A stretch of DNA of 64,000 bases from Treponema sp. (GTDB lineage: Bacteria > Spirochaetota > Spirochaetia > Treponematales > Treponemataceae): contig JAKSTI010000007.1 of NCBI GenBank assembly GCA_024402665.1, positions 29,724 through 93,723 on the forward strand, in the 5' to 3' direction. Both the position numbers and the translations under genes were made by a program. The notes beneath the pieces are model-generated. The model searched no databases, was not told the DNA's origin, and was given only the letters and a program-made list of their open reading frames with translations. This document shows positions 1 through 9,966 of the stretch, piece after piece; position 1 is the first letter of the stretch; each line of letters starts with the position of its first letter.

Positions 1-512
1 CCAAATCCACGTTCAAATTCGTGATAAACTTCTGTACCAGGTCCTTTAGGAGCACACATTACAACAGTAATATCATCACGGATAATCATACCTTCTTCAA
101 TCATGTTGAATCCGTGTGAGTACCACAATGCAGCACCTTTCTTCATTCTTTTCATAACTTCTGAAATAACAGGAGTATGCTGCTTATCTGGAGTCAAGTT
201 ACCAACTAAGTCAGCTGTTGGAATCATTTCATCATATGTACCAACTTTAAAACCGTTTTCTGTAGCGTTTTTCCAAGACTGACGTTTTTCTGCAATAGCA
301 GATTCGCGGAGTGCATAAGAAACATCCAAACCTGAATCACGGAGACACATACCCTGGTTAAGACCCTGAGCACCACAACCTACGATTACGATTTTCTTTC
401 CTTTAAGAGCGTTTACTCCATCAGCGAATTCTTCTTTAGCCATTGAACGACAATGTCCTAACTGAAGACGAGCTACACGCCAAGGAATTTTGTTGAAATA
501 ATTTTCACCCAT
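1..512 (-). CDS. ilvC: Ketol-acid reductoisomerase, 5' part (runs off window start)
   Basis: Reverse-strand frame open to the window edge, so about 170 N-terminal residues are visible. It converts acetolactate to dihydroxyisovalerate with NADPH (valine/isoleucine synthesis, cytosol). The start [11 protein letters not shown] and the Rossmann motif [13 protein letters not shown], followed by [11 protein letters not shown] and NLTPDKQH, match the long (class II, E. coli-type) IlvC. The ATG at 512-510 has GAGGT a few bases upstream, which fixes the start. It is divergent from the DUF975 gene. The C-terminal knotted domain lies outside the window. Family identity is certain; class II is inferred from the N-terminal extension before the Rossmann fold. 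Confidence 0.95.
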   Translation of the reverse strand, partial: MGENYFNKIPWRVARLQLGHCRSMAKEEFADGVNALKGKKIVIVGCGAQGLNQGMCLRDSGLDVSYALRESAIAEKRQSWKNATENGFKVGTYDEMIPTADLVGNLTPDKQHTPVISEVMKRMKKGAALWYSHGFNMIEEGMIIRDDITVVMCAPKGPGTEVYHEFERGF

Positions 513-670
513 ATTAATACCTCATAATATACTGGGCACTTCCTGTTATACAGAAAATGCGTTTTGTACAATAATATGATTATTATTTTACATAATAAGT
601 AATATTGCGTAAAGTGTATAAATACTTTATTTTAAAAGTATAATTAAATTTTTTAAGGAGTGTTAAGTTT

Positions 671-1594
671 ATGAGTGAAAATCAGAACGATATGCTTGAA
701 GTTGTTGATAATCAGTCTGGTAATAAGGATCCAGGAAGAATGGCAAAAGCTGCTGCCCGTGCAAGTCTTAAAGGTCGCTGGGGAAAATCTGCAGTTATTT
801 CATTACAGTTTGTTCTTACAATGATTCCTTTTATTATATTCTATGGTCTCTTTATTGCCGTTTCATTTGCTTCTGCTAGTGATGATAGTACTGGTGATTT
901 TGTTAATAGATGCATGTTTGGCGGTGGAGCAGGTCTTTTGACTTTTTTGGGACTTTTTCTTCTGTTTTATGTATTAATGCTGGCATATATTTATGTTATT
1001 GTTCCTGTATTGACTTATTCTTTCTACAGATGTGCTCCAATGTTTGCAGATAAGAATATGACTTTGTCTGCAAAAGAATTCTGGAAAGGTTTTAAATTCT
1101 TTGGTCGTGGTCTTGGTCTTTTCTGGTGGAATGCTTTATGGCTTTTCCTCTGGGAACTTGCAGGTATTGGAATAGGAGCAGTTATTGGATTTGTCTTCGG
1201 ATTAGCTACTAATGCTTCTGTTGCAGGTTTGTTCATTCCAGTTATTGTTTTTGGTTTTGTAATCTGGAAATCTTATTCATATTCAATGGCTTTCTTTGTT
1301 GCTGTTGATTATCCAAATATTCCTGTAACTCAGACTTTGAATGCAAGTAAAGTTGTTACTGAAGACAGTAAATTCTATCTTTTCTGTTTTGATTTGTCAT
1401 TTATTGGATGGTATTTGCTTTGTATCCTTTCTTTAGGAATTGGAATGTTGTGGTTAGCTCCATATTATGTTACTTCAAAGTACAACCTTTTCAGAACAAT
1501 GGTTCCTTCCAGTATTACAAACTTTGAAAGAAAATTTCCTGAAGTTGCACAGTTAAATGCCCCTTCAGAAAATTTATCAAAAGAACAGGAATAG
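671..1594 (+). CDS. DUF975 family integral membrane protein
   Basis: 307 aa. A hydrophilic, charged N-terminus of about 45 residues is followed by several membrane helices. The N-terminal pattern ARASLKGRWGKSAVISL and the C-terminal LSFIGWYLLCILSLGIGML with following PYY are the two conserved blocks of DUF975 proteins, which have no established biochemical role. AAGGAG lies 9 nt before the ATG. The gene is alone on its strand between divergent ilvC and convergent GH5 (18 nt between stops). Function unknown; a membrane location is the only safe inference. Confidence 0.8.
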   Translation: MSENQNDMLEVVDNQSGNKDPGRMAKAAARASLKGRWGKSAVISLQFVLTMIPFIIFYGLFIAVSFASASDDSTGDFVNRCMFGGGAGLLTFLGLFLLFYVLMLAYIYVIVPVLTYSFYRCAPMFADKNMTLSAKEFWKGFKFFGRGLGLFWWNALWLFLWELAGIGIGAVIGFVFGLATNASVAGLFIPVIVFGFVIWKSYSYSMAFFVAVDYPNIPVTQTLNASKVVTEDSKFYLFCFDLSFIGWYLLCILSLGIGMLWLAPYYVTSKYNLFRTMVPSSITNFERKFPEVAQLNAPSENLSKEQE

Positions 1595-1612
1595 AATATA
1601 TAAAATAATAGT

Positions 1613-2812
1613 CTATTTTGCGGCTTCTACAATTGCATTTAAGATTTCAGGGAAATACCATTTCTGAGCACTGCGATTGTAGTAGCCAAAACGTTCCCCT
1701 TCATTTTTACTTGGTGCACTCTGACCATTATCCCAGAGAACACAAGTAATTCCATATTTTTTAGCCTGTGAAATATAGAAACTGAACCAGTTTACACGAG
1801 CTTCAAGGTTATCTTTATTTGTTGCCCCGTATTCACCAATTACAACAGGAATCCCTTTAGAAATAAACTCTGTATCAAGTCTCTTGAAAAGTGAATTAAG
1901 TTCAATCTTGTGGATGTTGGCAAAAATATTAACTCCAGGTGCTTCCATTGCAAATTTATAAGGTGAATATGCGTGGATAGAAATAATAAGTCTGTCTGCA
2001 ATAACATCTTTTGGCAATCTGAATGCCTTGTCTGTAACAGAATCAAGTGATGCTGCAAGGCCTGGAATCATGATAAATCGTTTTTTGTTGTTTCCGCCGC
2101 TTGCTCTGATTGTATCAACAGCAACCTGATTCAATTTATTAAGACATTCAGCTTCTTCTGCATATTCTTTTGAAGATTTGTCATTTGACCATTCGTGTCT
2201 TGTATTTCTCATACGAGGTTCGTTCAAAACTTCAAAAATTAGGTGTTCATCGTATCCGTTATTAAAAGCAAGTGAAATCTGAGCCCAGATGTTTGAAATA
2301 AATCTTTCTGATTCAGCATAATTTGCTTCTGTAGGATAGTAGCCTTTTCCTTTTGGAATTGGTGCGTTTCTTTCGTAGTTATCGTGATGGATATTCAAAA
2401 TAACATACATCTTTGCATCAATTGCCCAGTCAACAACAGTTTTTACACGAGTCATCCATTCAGGATCAACAGTGTAGTTGTTATCAATAAGGTGATTAGA
2501 CCAGGATACAGGAATACGGATTGTTTTAATTCCAGAAGCAGCCAGTTTGTCAATCATTGGTTTAGTTGTTTTTGGCATACCCCAGCATGTTTCAGAAGCC
2601 ATTCCCTTTGTACTGTTTGCATCGAATGTGTTACCAAGGTTCCATCCAGTTTTCATATCCTTTACAAACTGAAGTCCTTTTACATCATGAAATGTAACAG
2701 CAGCTTTTTTATCTGCCACTGCCTTTGCTTTATTAAATTCTGTTGCAGGTGCCGCATTTAATAAAACTAAAGTTACGAGCCCTCCAACTAAAGTAGAAAT
2801 AAGTTTTTTCAT
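1613..2812 (-). CDS. Secreted GH5 endoglucanase (probably GH5_4-like)
   Basis: 399 aa from ATG at 2812, which has GGAGG 5 nt upstream; a TTG four codons earlier (2824) overlaps that ribosome site and is not used. An N-terminal signal peptide (about residues 1-24, MKKLISTLVGGLV) directs export. The GH5 TIM barrel follows: GWNLGNTFDA, IRIPVSW, ILNIHHD, VLNEPR (acid/base Glu198) and VIGEYGA (nucleophile Glu327). Such enzymes cut beta-1,4-glucan or mixed-linkage glucan or xyloglucan; the exact substrate cannot be read off. There is no carbohydrate-binding module or dockerin, so it is a single-domain enzyme. It diverges from the gene at 2937 from back-to-back promoters. Confidence 0.93.
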   Translation of the reverse strand: MKKLISTLVGGLVTLVLLNAAPATEFNKAKAVADKKAAVTFHDVKGLQFVKDMKTGWNLGNTFDANSTKGMASETCWGMPKTTKPMIDKLAASGIKTIRIPVSWSNHLIDNNYTVDPEWMTRVKTVVDWAIDAKMYVILNIHHDNYERNAPIPKGKGYYPTEANYAESERFISNIWAQISLAFNNGYDEHLIFEVLNEPRMRNTRHEWSNDKSSKEYAEEAECLNKLNQVAVDTIRASGGNNKKRFIMIPGLAASLDSVTDKAFRLPKDVIADRLIISIHAYSPYKFAMEAPGVNIFANIHKIELNSLFKRLDTEFISKGIPVVIGEYGATNKDNLEARVNWFSFYISQAKKYGITCVLWDNGQSAPSKNEGERFGYYNRSAQKWYFPEILNAIVEAAK

Positions 2813-2870
2813 GGAATCCTCCAAATTCTTCTATGAAAATTAAATAATAAAACTTTATCAACTATATAAC

Positions 2871-2899
2871 ATTCTAAATCAGGATTGGTAATACTTCAA
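2871..2899 (-). promoter_or_regulatory. Predicted sigma70 promoter of the GH5 gene
   Basis: On the reverse strand TTGAAG (2899-2894), 17-nt spacer, TAGAAT (2876-2871). Its -35 box abuts the -35 box of the oppositely directed promoter at 2901, giving a compact divergent control region. Confidence 0.5.
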
Positions 2900-2900
2900 C

Positions 2901-2929
2901 TTGAGAAAATAATAATTTCTTATTATATT
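2901..2929 (+). promoter_or_regulatory. Predicted sigma70 promoter of the 2937 gene
   Basis: TTGAGA (2901-2906), 17-nt spacer, TATATT (2924-2929). The expected start of transcription is at about 2936, next to the ATG at 2937, and there is no ribosome site, so the mRNA may be leaderless. Confidence 0.5.
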
Positions 2930-2936
2930 TATTAGT

Positions 2937-4490
2937 ATGAAAACACGAACAAGTATTTTTTTATTTATAATTGCAGTCTTAATTTTAGTAGGAATTTTCT
3001 TTGTCTCAAAGCAGGTAATCAGTTCTGCTGACGGCGGCATTGTTCGTGCAAAGGTAGTTAATCCAAAATCTACTGTAGAAACTGAAACAGAAGTAACTTC
3101 AGGAAATGTTGCAACTCAGTTCCAGAATTTTGATACTTTTATTGAGCTGTATCCTTCTGAAACTTTGATTTCTTCAATCGCCATCGACTTTAATGCAGAT
3201 GCTTACGATGATGAAGTTAATATTGTTCGTAGAGCCGGAGAAAAATTCTTCTCAATCGTTCCTGGTATTTATAATCCTGAAACTTCAAAATATGACAGAC
3301 TTGAATCAATTCCAACAAAGGTTTCAAATACAAAAACTTCTTCAATCACTGGTATGGATATGATTGGAGACCATAAAAACGCACTTGTGTATCAGGGTGT
3401 TGATGAAGATGAAAACAGTGTAATGCAGATTTTCATGTATATTCCTGGAGAAGATGGAAATCGCTTTATTAATATTGGAGACTTTGTTTCAGACGGTACA
3501 ATTTTCGTTCAGCAGATTGAACGTGATGATTCCTACCAGCTTTCTATGGCAAGAGGAGACAGTTATTCTGTATGGGTTTATAAATCGGAAGTAGATGAAC
3601 AGAATCCTTCTTCAAACAAAGCTTTGAATCAGATTCAGCAGGAATATAAATGGAATCTTATGACAATGCGCTACGAACTTGTTCAGGAAATTAAAGTTGC
3701 TGCCAGTAGACTTGCCGCTGCCGAACTTTCTAAAATCCAGGACGGAACAGTAGAATCTTTTGCAGCCTTCCTTGATGGTTTGTGGTATAAAACAGAAAAT
3801 ACAGATTCTGATATGCGCTATTTCTACTTTGATTATAAAAATGGCGAAATCATTCAGTTCTATGGAAAAATTCAGGAAATCTATTTGTGGGAAGTAAGCC
3901 GTCTTCGTCACAATGGTATTTATATTTCTACAGTAAATGCTGATATTGCAAACCTTCACCGTCGTCTTGATATCAGTCTTCTTGGTGTTGATCAGATTAG
4001 AATTACACCTAGAGATGATGTAAACCTTATTATTAAGGAAGATGATATCTGGGTTGGTGTTTATAAAAAATTAAGTCTTCAGAGTACTTTTGAAGAACAG
4101 AATCAGGATGAATCAAAAGATGTTTTCAGACAGGAATTAGAAAAGGGCAGTTACTGGACTTCTTCTGATGAATCAATGAAAATCAGTTTTGTTGATGATG
4201 TTTATACTATTACAAAAGAAGATTACGAAGAAATTGGTGTATATTCTTTCCTTACAACAGGAAGTTACAATGTAATCCAGCTTCGTTCAAATATTAACGA
4301 TTCTGCATTAAAAACAACTTACAGCATGGAATTTGGTACAAAAACAGTTCCAGTGCGGGGCTCAAAAAAAGAAAAAACTGTAATTGATTACGATACTATT
4401 ACTTTGACTCCAGTGCGCATTACTCCAACAGACAGTTATTCCGTTGAAGGTGAAATTCTTACATTTACTCGTACAATTCTTGATTCCTAG
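2937..4490 (+). CDS. Membrane-anchored extracytoplasmic protein of unknown function
   Basis: 517 aa. One N-terminal membrane segment (about residues 7-24) with no lipobox, then a long soluble, acidic region predicted outside the cytoplasm. Residues about 83-93 (DFNADAYDDEV) resemble the Asp/Asn calcium loops of VCBS/FG-GAP repeats. I do not recognise a firm family; the sequence style reminds me of proteins labelled pallilysin-related adhesin in treponemes, but I cannot verify that. There is no Shine-Dalgarno site; the promoter -10 box is 7 nt before ATG. It sits 62 nt upstream of alaS, which has its own promoter. Confidence 0.7.
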   Translation: MKTRTSIFLFIIAVLILVGIFFVSKQVISSADGGIVRAKVVNPKSTVETETEVTSGNVATQFQNFDTFIELYPSETLISSIAIDFNADAYDDEVNIVRRAGEKFFSIVPGIYNPETSKYDRLESIPTKVSNTKTSSITGMDMIGDHKNALVYQGVDEDENSVMQIFMYIPGEDGNRFINIGDFVSDGTIFVQQIERDDSYQLSMARGDSYSVWVYKSEVDEQNPSSNKALNQIQQEYKWNLMTMRYELVQEIKVAASRLAAAELSKIQDGTVESFAAFLDGLWYKTENTDSDMRYFYFDYKNGEIIQFYGKIQEIYLWEVSRLRHNGIYISTVNADIANLHRRLDISLLGVDQIRITPRDDVNLIIKEDDIWVGVYKKLSLQSTFEEQNQDESKDVFRQELEKGSYWTSSDESMKISFVDDVYTITKEDYEEIGVYSFLTTGSYNVIQLRSNINDSALKTTYSMEFGTKTVPVRGSKKEKTVIDYDTITLTPVRITPTDSYSVEGEILTFTRTILDS

Positions 4491-4515
4491 TTCTTCTATA
4501 TTCAGATTTTTCTAA

Positions 4516-4544
4516 TTTACAATAAATAAGAAATCTAATATAAT
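4516..4544 (+). promoter_or_regulatory. Predicted sigma70 promoter of alaS
   Basis: TTTACA (4516-4521), 17-nt spacer, TATAAT (4539-4544), then 8 nt to the alaS ATG. The transcription start would fall at or just before the start codon, so the message looks leaderless. Confidence 0.6.
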
Positions 4545-4552
4545 TTAAGATT

Positions 4553-6379
4553 ATGAACGCTAACGAACTTCGCTCAAAATATATTGAGTTTTTTAAATCA
4601 AAAAATCATGTTGAAATTTCTGGACAGTCTTTAATTCCAGAAAATGATCCTTCAGTTTTATTTACAACTGCCGGAATGCACCCTTTAGTTCCATATTTGC
4701 TTGGTGAAAAACATCCTGCTGGAACTCGCCTTACAGACTATCAGAAATGTGTCCGCACTGGTGATATTGATGAAGTAGGTGACCCATCTCACTTAACTTG
4801 TTTTGAAATGCTTGGAAACTGGTCTTTAGGAGACTATTTCAAGAAGGAATCAATTTCTTTCTCTTACGAATTCCTTACATCAAAAGACTGGCTTGCATTG
4901 GATCCACGTAAAATCTCTGTAACTGTATTTGCTGGTGACGAAAATGCTCCTCGTGATGAAGAAGCTGCAGAAGTTTGGAAATCAGTTGGTATGCCAGAAG
5001 ATAAAATTGCATATCTTCCTGCAAGCGATAACTGGTGGGCTGCTGGTCCAACTGGTCCTTGTGGTCCTGATACAGAAATTTTCTACTGGGTTGGAGAAGG
5101 TCTTCCACCTGTAGGTTCAAATAAAGGTACAGATTCTGCAAACTGGATGGAAATCTGGAACAACGTATTTATGCAGTTCAACCGCGTAGATGAAAAAACT
5201 TTGGTTCCACTTCCAAAACAGAATGTAGATACAGGTATGGGTCTTGAAAGAACTAACTGTATTCTTCAGGGAAAAACATCTGTTTATCTTACAGAAGTTT
5301 TCCAGCCAATCATTAAGACTATTGAAGGTCTTTCTAACTATACATATGGTACAGACGAAGAAAAAGATAAGTCAGTTCGTATTATTGCTGACCACTCTCG
5401 TTCTTCTGTATTCATTCTTGGTGACCAGAAAGGTGTTACTCCAGACCGTGTTGGTGCTGGTTATGTTCTCCGTCGTTTAATTCGTCGTGCAGTTCGTCAC
5501 GGAATGAAACTTGGAATCGAAAAAGACTTTATGGCAGAAGTTGCACAGGTTGTAATTGCTAACTTCAAAAATGCATATCCAGAATTGGAACAGAATGCAG
5601 AAAAAGTTTGCAAAGAACTTACTGCAGAAGAAGCAAAATTCCGCCAGACTCTTAAGAAGGGTGAAGCTGAATTCCAGAAAATGCTTCCAAACTTAATGAA
5701 AAATCCTAAAAAGATTATTTCAGGAAAAGTTGCATATAATCTTTATGAAACATACGGATATCCTTTGGAACTTACACAGGAACTTGGAGCTGAAAACGGC
5801 TTTACAGTTGATGTAGAAGGCTTCAAGGAAGCTGAAAGAAAACACCAGGAAGCTTCAAAAACTGCAGAAGCAGGAAAAGCAAAAGGTGGTCTTACAGAAC
5901 AGTCTGATGTAACTACAAAATACCACACTGCTACACACTTGTTGCAGCAGGCTCTTGTTAACGTTCTTGGTAATCAGGTTGCACAGAAAGGTTCTAACAT
6001 TACAAATGAACGTATGCGCTTTGACTTTACTTTTGAACGTCCAATGACTCCAGAAGAAATCAAACAGGTTGAAGCAATTGTAAACGAAAAAATTAAGGAA
6101 GACTTGCCAGTTACTATGGAAGTTATGCCATTGGCAGATGCTCAGGCTGCAGGTGCCCGTGCTTTGTTTACAAATAAATATGGCGAAGATGTTAAGGTTT
6201 ACACAATTGGTCGCGATGTAAAGAACGACTGGTTCTCTAAAGAAGTTTGTGGTGGACCACACGTTCAGCATACACTTCAGATTGGTGACTTCAAAATTGA
6301 AAAGGAACAGTCATCTTCTGCAGGTGTTCGCCGTATTCGTGCTACAATTAGTGGTGGACTTCCGTTGGATAAGAACTAA
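4553..6379 (+). CDS. alaS: Alanyl-tRNA synthetase, short form without C-terminal domain
   Basis: 608 aa, against about 875 in most bacteria. It charges tRNA-Ala in the cytosol. The class II catalytic domain starts at residue 1 (LRSKYIEFFKSKNH, TTAGMHPLVPYLLG), followed by the tRNA-recognition region and the editing domain with its zinc motif intact: HTATH at 458-462 and CGGPH at 566-570. The protein ends directly after the editing domain, so the oligomerising C-Ala domain is missing. This is the known length in treponemes rather than a truncation; a hairpin terminator follows the stop at once. Promoter and start overlap closely with no ribosome site. Confidence 0.97.
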   Translation: MNANELRSKYIEFFKSKNHVEISGQSLIPENDPSVLFTTAGMHPLVPYLLGEKHPAGTRLTDYQKCVRTGDIDEVGDPSHLTCFEMLGNWSLGDYFKKESISFSYEFLTSKDWLALDPRKISVTVFAGDENAPRDEEAAEVWKSVGMPEDKIAYLPASDNWWAAGPTGPCGPDTEIFYWVGEGLPPVGSNKGTDSANWMEIWNNVFMQFNRVDEKTLVPLPKQNVDTGMGLERTNCILQGKTSVYLTEVFQPIIKTIEGLSNYTYGTDEEKDKSVRIIADHSRSSVFILGDQKGVTPDRVGAGYVLRRLIRRAVRHGMKLGIEKDFMAEVAQVVIANFKNAYPELEQNAEKVCKELTAEEAKFRQTLKKGEAEFQKMLPNLMKNPKKIISGKVAYNLYETYGYPLELTQELGAENGFTVDVEGFKEAERKHQEASKTAEAGKAKGGLTEQSDVTTKYHTATHLLQQALVNVLGNQVAQKGSNITNERMRFDFTFERPMTPEEIKQVEAIVNEKIKEDLPVTMEVMPLADAQAAGARALFTNKYGEDVKVYTIGRDVKNDWFSKEVCGGPHVQHTLQIGDFKIEKEQSSSAGVRRIRATISGGLPLDKN

Positions 6380-6404
6380 CGAATCATCCTCGATGATTCG
6401 TTTT
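6378..6404 (+). terminator. Intrinsic terminator of alaS
   Basis: Perfect 11-bp stem (AACGAATCATC with GATGATTCGTT, loop CTC) that starts inside the stop codon, followed by TTTT and a further T-rich stretch. Confidence 0.7.
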
Positions 6405-6462
6405 AACGTTCTTTTCGATTGGAAATCACTTGATAAGAAGTAACGAAAATAGACCTGAATAG

Positions 6463-6503
6463 TAAACGTTTTCTTAGAATGTAGGTGTTCTAAGTAACGT
6501 TTA
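6463..6503 (+). repeat. Long imperfect hairpin upstream of the PPIase gene
   Basis: Two nested arms: TAAACGTT (6463-6470) with AACGTTTA (6496-6503), and CTTAGAA (6473-6479) with TTCTAAG (6488-6494). It has no T-tract, so it is more likely an RNA or protein-binding structure than a terminator. Role unknown. Confidence 0.5.
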
Positions 6504-6526
6504 TTAAATTGATGTTGTTATATATG

Positions 6527-6545
6527 TAAATAACATGGTTATTTA
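6527..6545. promoter_or_regulatory. Palindrome before the PPIase gene, possible operator
   Basis: TAAATAAC (6527-6534), ATG, GTTATTTA (6538-6545): a perfect 8-bp dyad 27 nt ahead of the start at 6572. Symmetry and place suit a repressor site; no known regulator is recognised. Confidence 0.3.
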
Positions 6546-6571
6546 TATTAATTCATAAGGAAATATAGAGT

Positions 6572-7657
6572 ATGAAAAAAATTGCTTTATCTTTATTAGT
6601 TTTACTTGCTACAGCAACATGTATGTTTGCTCAGTCAGATTTACAGATTCTTACATCTGTTAAATATAACAAACCTGAAAACATCACTGTAAAAATGTTG
6701 AAAGTTAGATGTGGTGTTTATGAAAAGCAGATGGGCAAGAAGCTTACTGTTGATGAAAGAAAAATGGTTTTGAACGCCCTTGTTGAAGAAAAACTTGTTC
6801 TTCAGGCAGCTGCTAAAGCAGGACTTTCAATTCCAGACAGTACAGTAGATCAGTATTTTGCACAGAATATGAGCCAGTCAGTAGGTGCTGTTGTTAGTGA
6901 AGCAGAACTTAATGATATGCTTAAAAAACAGCAGGGTATTACATTAGACCAGGCTTTACAACAGCAGGTTGGAATGAACGTTGCTGAATATAAACTTTAT
7001 CTTAAAAACCAGTTGATTGTTCAGCAGTATATTCTTACTCAGAAACAGGCTGACATTCAGAAACAGGTTGCAACTGATGAAGAAATCAAAGCATTCTATG
7101 CAAGCAACAAAGCTCAGTTTGTATGGACTGATATGATGAAGGTTTTCCTTGTAATTGTACCAAAAGGTTCTGATACAAACGCTGCTAAAATGAAAGCTGC
7201 AGATATTAAAAATAAATATACTACAAAAGCTATGACAGAAGAACAGATTCTTGCTGCATCTACACAGCCTAATTCAGGTTATCAGTCAGGAAGTATGCTT
7301 GTTCCAGTTACAGCTGCAGCTGCAGAAAGTTTAGGTATACAGTTCAAGAAACTTCAGTCAATGTTTGATCAGAAAGCAGGTTATATTTCTGATATTGAAG
7401 AAACAGCAACTGACTTCAGATTTATGGTATCACTTGAAAAATACAATGCAAAAATGCTTGCAATCAGTGATATTTATCAGCCAGGTACAAATGTAACAGT
7501 TTATGATGCAATTCGTTCAAACCTTACAGCACAGAAACAGATGCAGTATTTCCAGATTGCAGCTCAGGAAGTTGCTGACAGTTTGAATAAACCTGAATAT
7601 GTTGAACAGAAAAAAACTGGTGATGCATTAGATAAACTTCTTTCATGGGGAGACTAA
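6572..7657 (+). CDS. Periplasmic PPIase/chaperone of the SurA/PpiC type, Tpn39b-like
   Basis: 361 aa with a signal peptide ending at about residue 20 (CMFA then QSDL). The region after it (VDERKMVLNALVEEKLVLQAA) is the SurA-like N-terminal helical domain, followed by a long helical, Gln-rich part and a parvulin-like region at about residues 180-300 that lacks a clear full active-site pattern. Such proteins help fold exported or outer-membrane proteins. T. pallidum has a 39-kDa basic membrane protein of this kind between alaS and nusB, the same place as here. AAGGA lies upstream of ATG. The nusB start follows by one base, so the two genes are one transcript. Confidence 0.75.
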   Translation: MKKIALSLLVLLATATCMFAQSDLQILTSVKYNKPENITVKMLKVRCGVYEKQMGKKLTVDERKMVLNALVEEKLVLQAAAKAGLSIPDSTVDQYFAQNMSQSVGAVVSEAELNDMLKKQQGITLDQALQQQVGMNVAEYKLYLKNQLIVQQYILTQKQADIQKQVATDEEIKAFYASNKAQFVWTDMMKVFLVIVPKGSDTNAAKMKAADIKNKYTTKAMTEEQILAASTQPNSGYQSGSMLVPVTAAAAESLGIQFKKLQSMFDQKAGYISDIEETATDFRFMVSLEKYNAKMLAISDIYQPGTNVTVYDAIRSNLTAQKQMQYFQIAAQEVADSLNKPEYVEQKKTGDALDKLLSWGD

Positions 7658-7658
7658 G

Positions 7659-8117
7659 GTGTCACGAAGAAACGCTAGAATCCTTGCATTTCAGGCACTT
7701 TATTCATGGGATGTAAGTGGATCTTCTCTTGAAGATTTGCTTACATTCGAATGGACTAAAAAAGATGCCGCAGTTCAGACAGAAGAAGATGGAGCTTTAA
7801 TTCCAGAAACTAAGTCTGATGAAAAAACTTTTGCAAGTCTTATTATTTCCGGAACATTTGAGCATATGGATGAAATCAACAAAATGATTGAATCTCATCT
7901 TTCTGCAACATGGACAATGGAAAGAATTAATAAGGTAACTCTTGCAATTTTAAGAACCAGCATCTATGAAATGCTTTTCCTTGCAGGAACACAAAAAGGT
8001 ATTGTAATTGATGAAGCTGTAAATATTTCAAAAGATTACGGTACTGATGATTCCTATAAATTTATTAATGCAGTGCTTGATAAAATAGGAAATAATGAAA
8101 AAAATCCTGAAGCTTAA
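7659..8117 (+). CDS. nusB: Transcription antitermination factor NusB
   Basis: 152 aa, GTG start with GGGGAG upstream at the end of the previous gene. NusB binds boxA RNA with S10 (NusE) and supports antitermination of rRNA operons. Recognised from SRRNARILAFQALYSWD at the N-terminus and from the C-terminal block AILRTSIYEMLF, VIDEAVNISKDYG and FINAVLDKI. A charged insertion at about residues 30-60 is variable in the family. Its 3' end overlaps the next gene by 23 nt. Confidence 0.95.
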   Translation: MSRRNARILAFQALYSWDVSGSSLEDLLTFEWTKKDAAVQTEEDGALIPETKSDEKTFASLIISGTFEHMDEINKMIESHLSATWTMERINKVTLAILRTSIYEMLFLAGTQKGIVIDEAVNISKDYGTDDSYKFINAVLDKIGNNEKNPEA

Positions 8118-9966
8118 AAGCCAAATTTTTTCAATTTTCATTCTCTTTATGATAATTGCTCTGTCTTCCTGTAAAATGAAGGCGGAGCAAAAGTCGTTAA
8201 CCAGCACTTTTGATGTTGTAGATTCTATGATTGTAGAAGGCGATTATAAAGGGGCTTTAAAGGAACTTAAAAAAGCCGAAAAAATGGCCTATGACAGTTG
8301 GTCTTATATTGGAATCTATAAACGCTATTCAAAAATGGGCGAAGATAAAAAAAGTGAAAAACTTATAAAAAAAGCCCTTAAAAAAAATCCGAAAAATCAG
8401 GAATTGCTTGCTGTTTATGTAAATTTTTTGCTTCGTCATGGAAGGGTAGATGAAGGTGCTAAAAAAGCAGAAGATTTGCGTGGCGGAAGATATGGCTCTT
8501 TGTATTCAGAAGCGGTTTTAAAAATTGAACGAAGAACTCACTCTCCTGTAGAGGAACCTGAATATTATAAAGATCCAAAATTTTATGAAATTTATCTGGA
8601 TGCTTATAAAAGCAGCTATAATCCAATCTGGATCAGAAACTGTGCAATTTATAATCTTTGGAATGGCTATTATGAAAACGCTGCTTCATTAAATCCGGTT
8701 CATTATGCAGATGCAAACGATGCTTATTTCTGGGCTCAGGTTTTATTTGACGGCTCCCGTTTTTATGAAGCTGCAGAAGCAATTGATGTTTCAAGAATTT
8801 ATCTTTCAACAAAACCCTTGTTGAATTCCGCAAAGGCAAAACAGCCTACTGAAATCCAGCTTTCTTCTCTGGAATCTGATGCTTACATTGCAGTTGCTGA
8901 ATTAGATAAGGCAGATGAAGCAAGACAGAATGTAATCAATCAGCTTCAGGATATTCAGTATATTTCCAATGATGAAGAAGCTTTGTTAAAAACTTTAACT
9001 ACAAACAGTGCAATTTATGCTTTTGATAAAAACAAGGATGCTTCTGCAGTAACAATCCTTTCTTATATTGTTGACCGCTGGCCTTCTTATGTAGAAGGGC
9101 TTTCTTTATATGCAGATTATGCTTATGAATCAAACCAGATGAGGGAAGAGGATTCAGAAATTAAAGCATTAAGGGAACTTGGTCTTGCTACTCTTGAAAT
9201 GGAACGTTATGACAGCAGACAGAAAATCCCATTACAAAAGGCAGTTGAAAAAATTGATGCCGCTTTGGAGAAAGAAAGAAATCCATTCCTTTCAATCATT
9301 AAGCTGAACTTAAAATACAAGATGGATCCTGTTTATGATGTAAAGCAGCGCAACGGGGATCTTTGGAAAATGCTTGAAGATAATTATTCCGAAGAAGAAA
9401 AATTTAATGCGCTGCTGGCCGAATTTGCTTTCAGTTACTTGTTACGAACCGGTCAGTTTGATGATGCATTTGAACTTTTTTATAAACACATTATGACCAC
9501 ATATCATTTTAGTCTTGATGAAGATTTCTGGGTTCAGATTGTACAGCATCTGCCCGAGTTCGATTCAAAGATGTGTGAATTTGCTGCAATTTTTGCGGCT
9601 AAAAAAGATGTTTATGATGAAACAATCCGTATTAATGAATATTGTGTTTATGAAAGCGGCGGCCTTTTATTTGGTGGCATGATTTCGCCTTATGTTTCAA
9701 ATCAGACTTGTATGAATCTTGCAGATATTTATTATTCAATTGGTAAAAAAGATAAGTCAATTGATTTGTATGTAAAGACTGCTGAGCGGGAAACAAATGA
9801 TTATATCCGTTCAGAGATTTATTATAGAGTTGCTGCAGTTTATGAAGCAACCGGGGACATAAAAAATGCATTGCGCAGCGCAGATTATGCTTTATCAATC
9901 TACCCGGGCAATGCACGTGCTCAATTATTGAAATCTAGACATTCATCTATTCGATTACAGCAATAA
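8095..9966 (+). CDS. TPR-repeat lipoprotein
   Basis: 623 aa. A basic N-terminus and hydrophobic stretch end in a lipobox LSSC (Cys26), so it is a lipoprotein outside the inner membrane. Helical repeats follow: residues about 38-100 ([34 protein letters not shown]) and again at the C-terminus ([44 protein letters not shown]) fit tetratricopeptide units; the middle is more diverged. TPRs bind other proteins; the partner is unknown. Start chosen at ATG 8095 with AGGA 6 nt upstream, inside nusB, implying coupled translation. It converges on groES with a 20-nt overlap of the 3' ends. Confidence 0.75.
   Translation: MKKILKLKSQIFSIFILFMIIALSSCKMKAEQKSLTSTFDVVDSMIVEGDYKGALKELKKAEKMAYDSWSYIGIYKRYSKMGEDKKSEKLIKKALKKNPKNQELLAVYVNFLLRHGRVDEGAKKAEDLRGGRYGSLYSEAVLKIERRTHSPVEEPEYYKDPKFYEIYLDAYKSSYNPIWIRNCAIYNLWNGYYENAASLNPVHYADANDAYFWAQVLFDGSRFYEAAEAIDVSRIYLSTKPLLNSAKAKQPTEIQLSSLESDAYIAVAELDKADEARQNVINQLQDIQYISNDEEALLKTLTTNSAIYAFDKNKDASAVTILSYIVDRWPSYVEGLSLYADYAYESNQMREEDSEIKALRELGLATLEMERYDSRQKIPLQKAVEKIDAALEKERNPFLSIIKLNLKYKMDPVYDVKQRNGDLWKMLEDNYSEEEKFNALLAEFAFSYLLRTGQFDDAFELFYKHIMTTYHFSLDEDFWVQIVQHLPEFDSKMCEFAAIFAAKKDVYDETIRINEYCVYESGGLLFGGMISPYVSNQTCMNLADIYYSIGKKDKSIDLYVKTAERETNDYIRSEIYYRVAAVYEATGDIKNALRSADYALSIYPGNARAQLLKSRHSSIRLQQ

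Noticed and set aside
4553..6379. alaS as a truncated pseudogene
   Set aside because: Editing-domain ligands are intact, the frame ends cleanly with a terminator, and short AlaRS is usual in treponemes.
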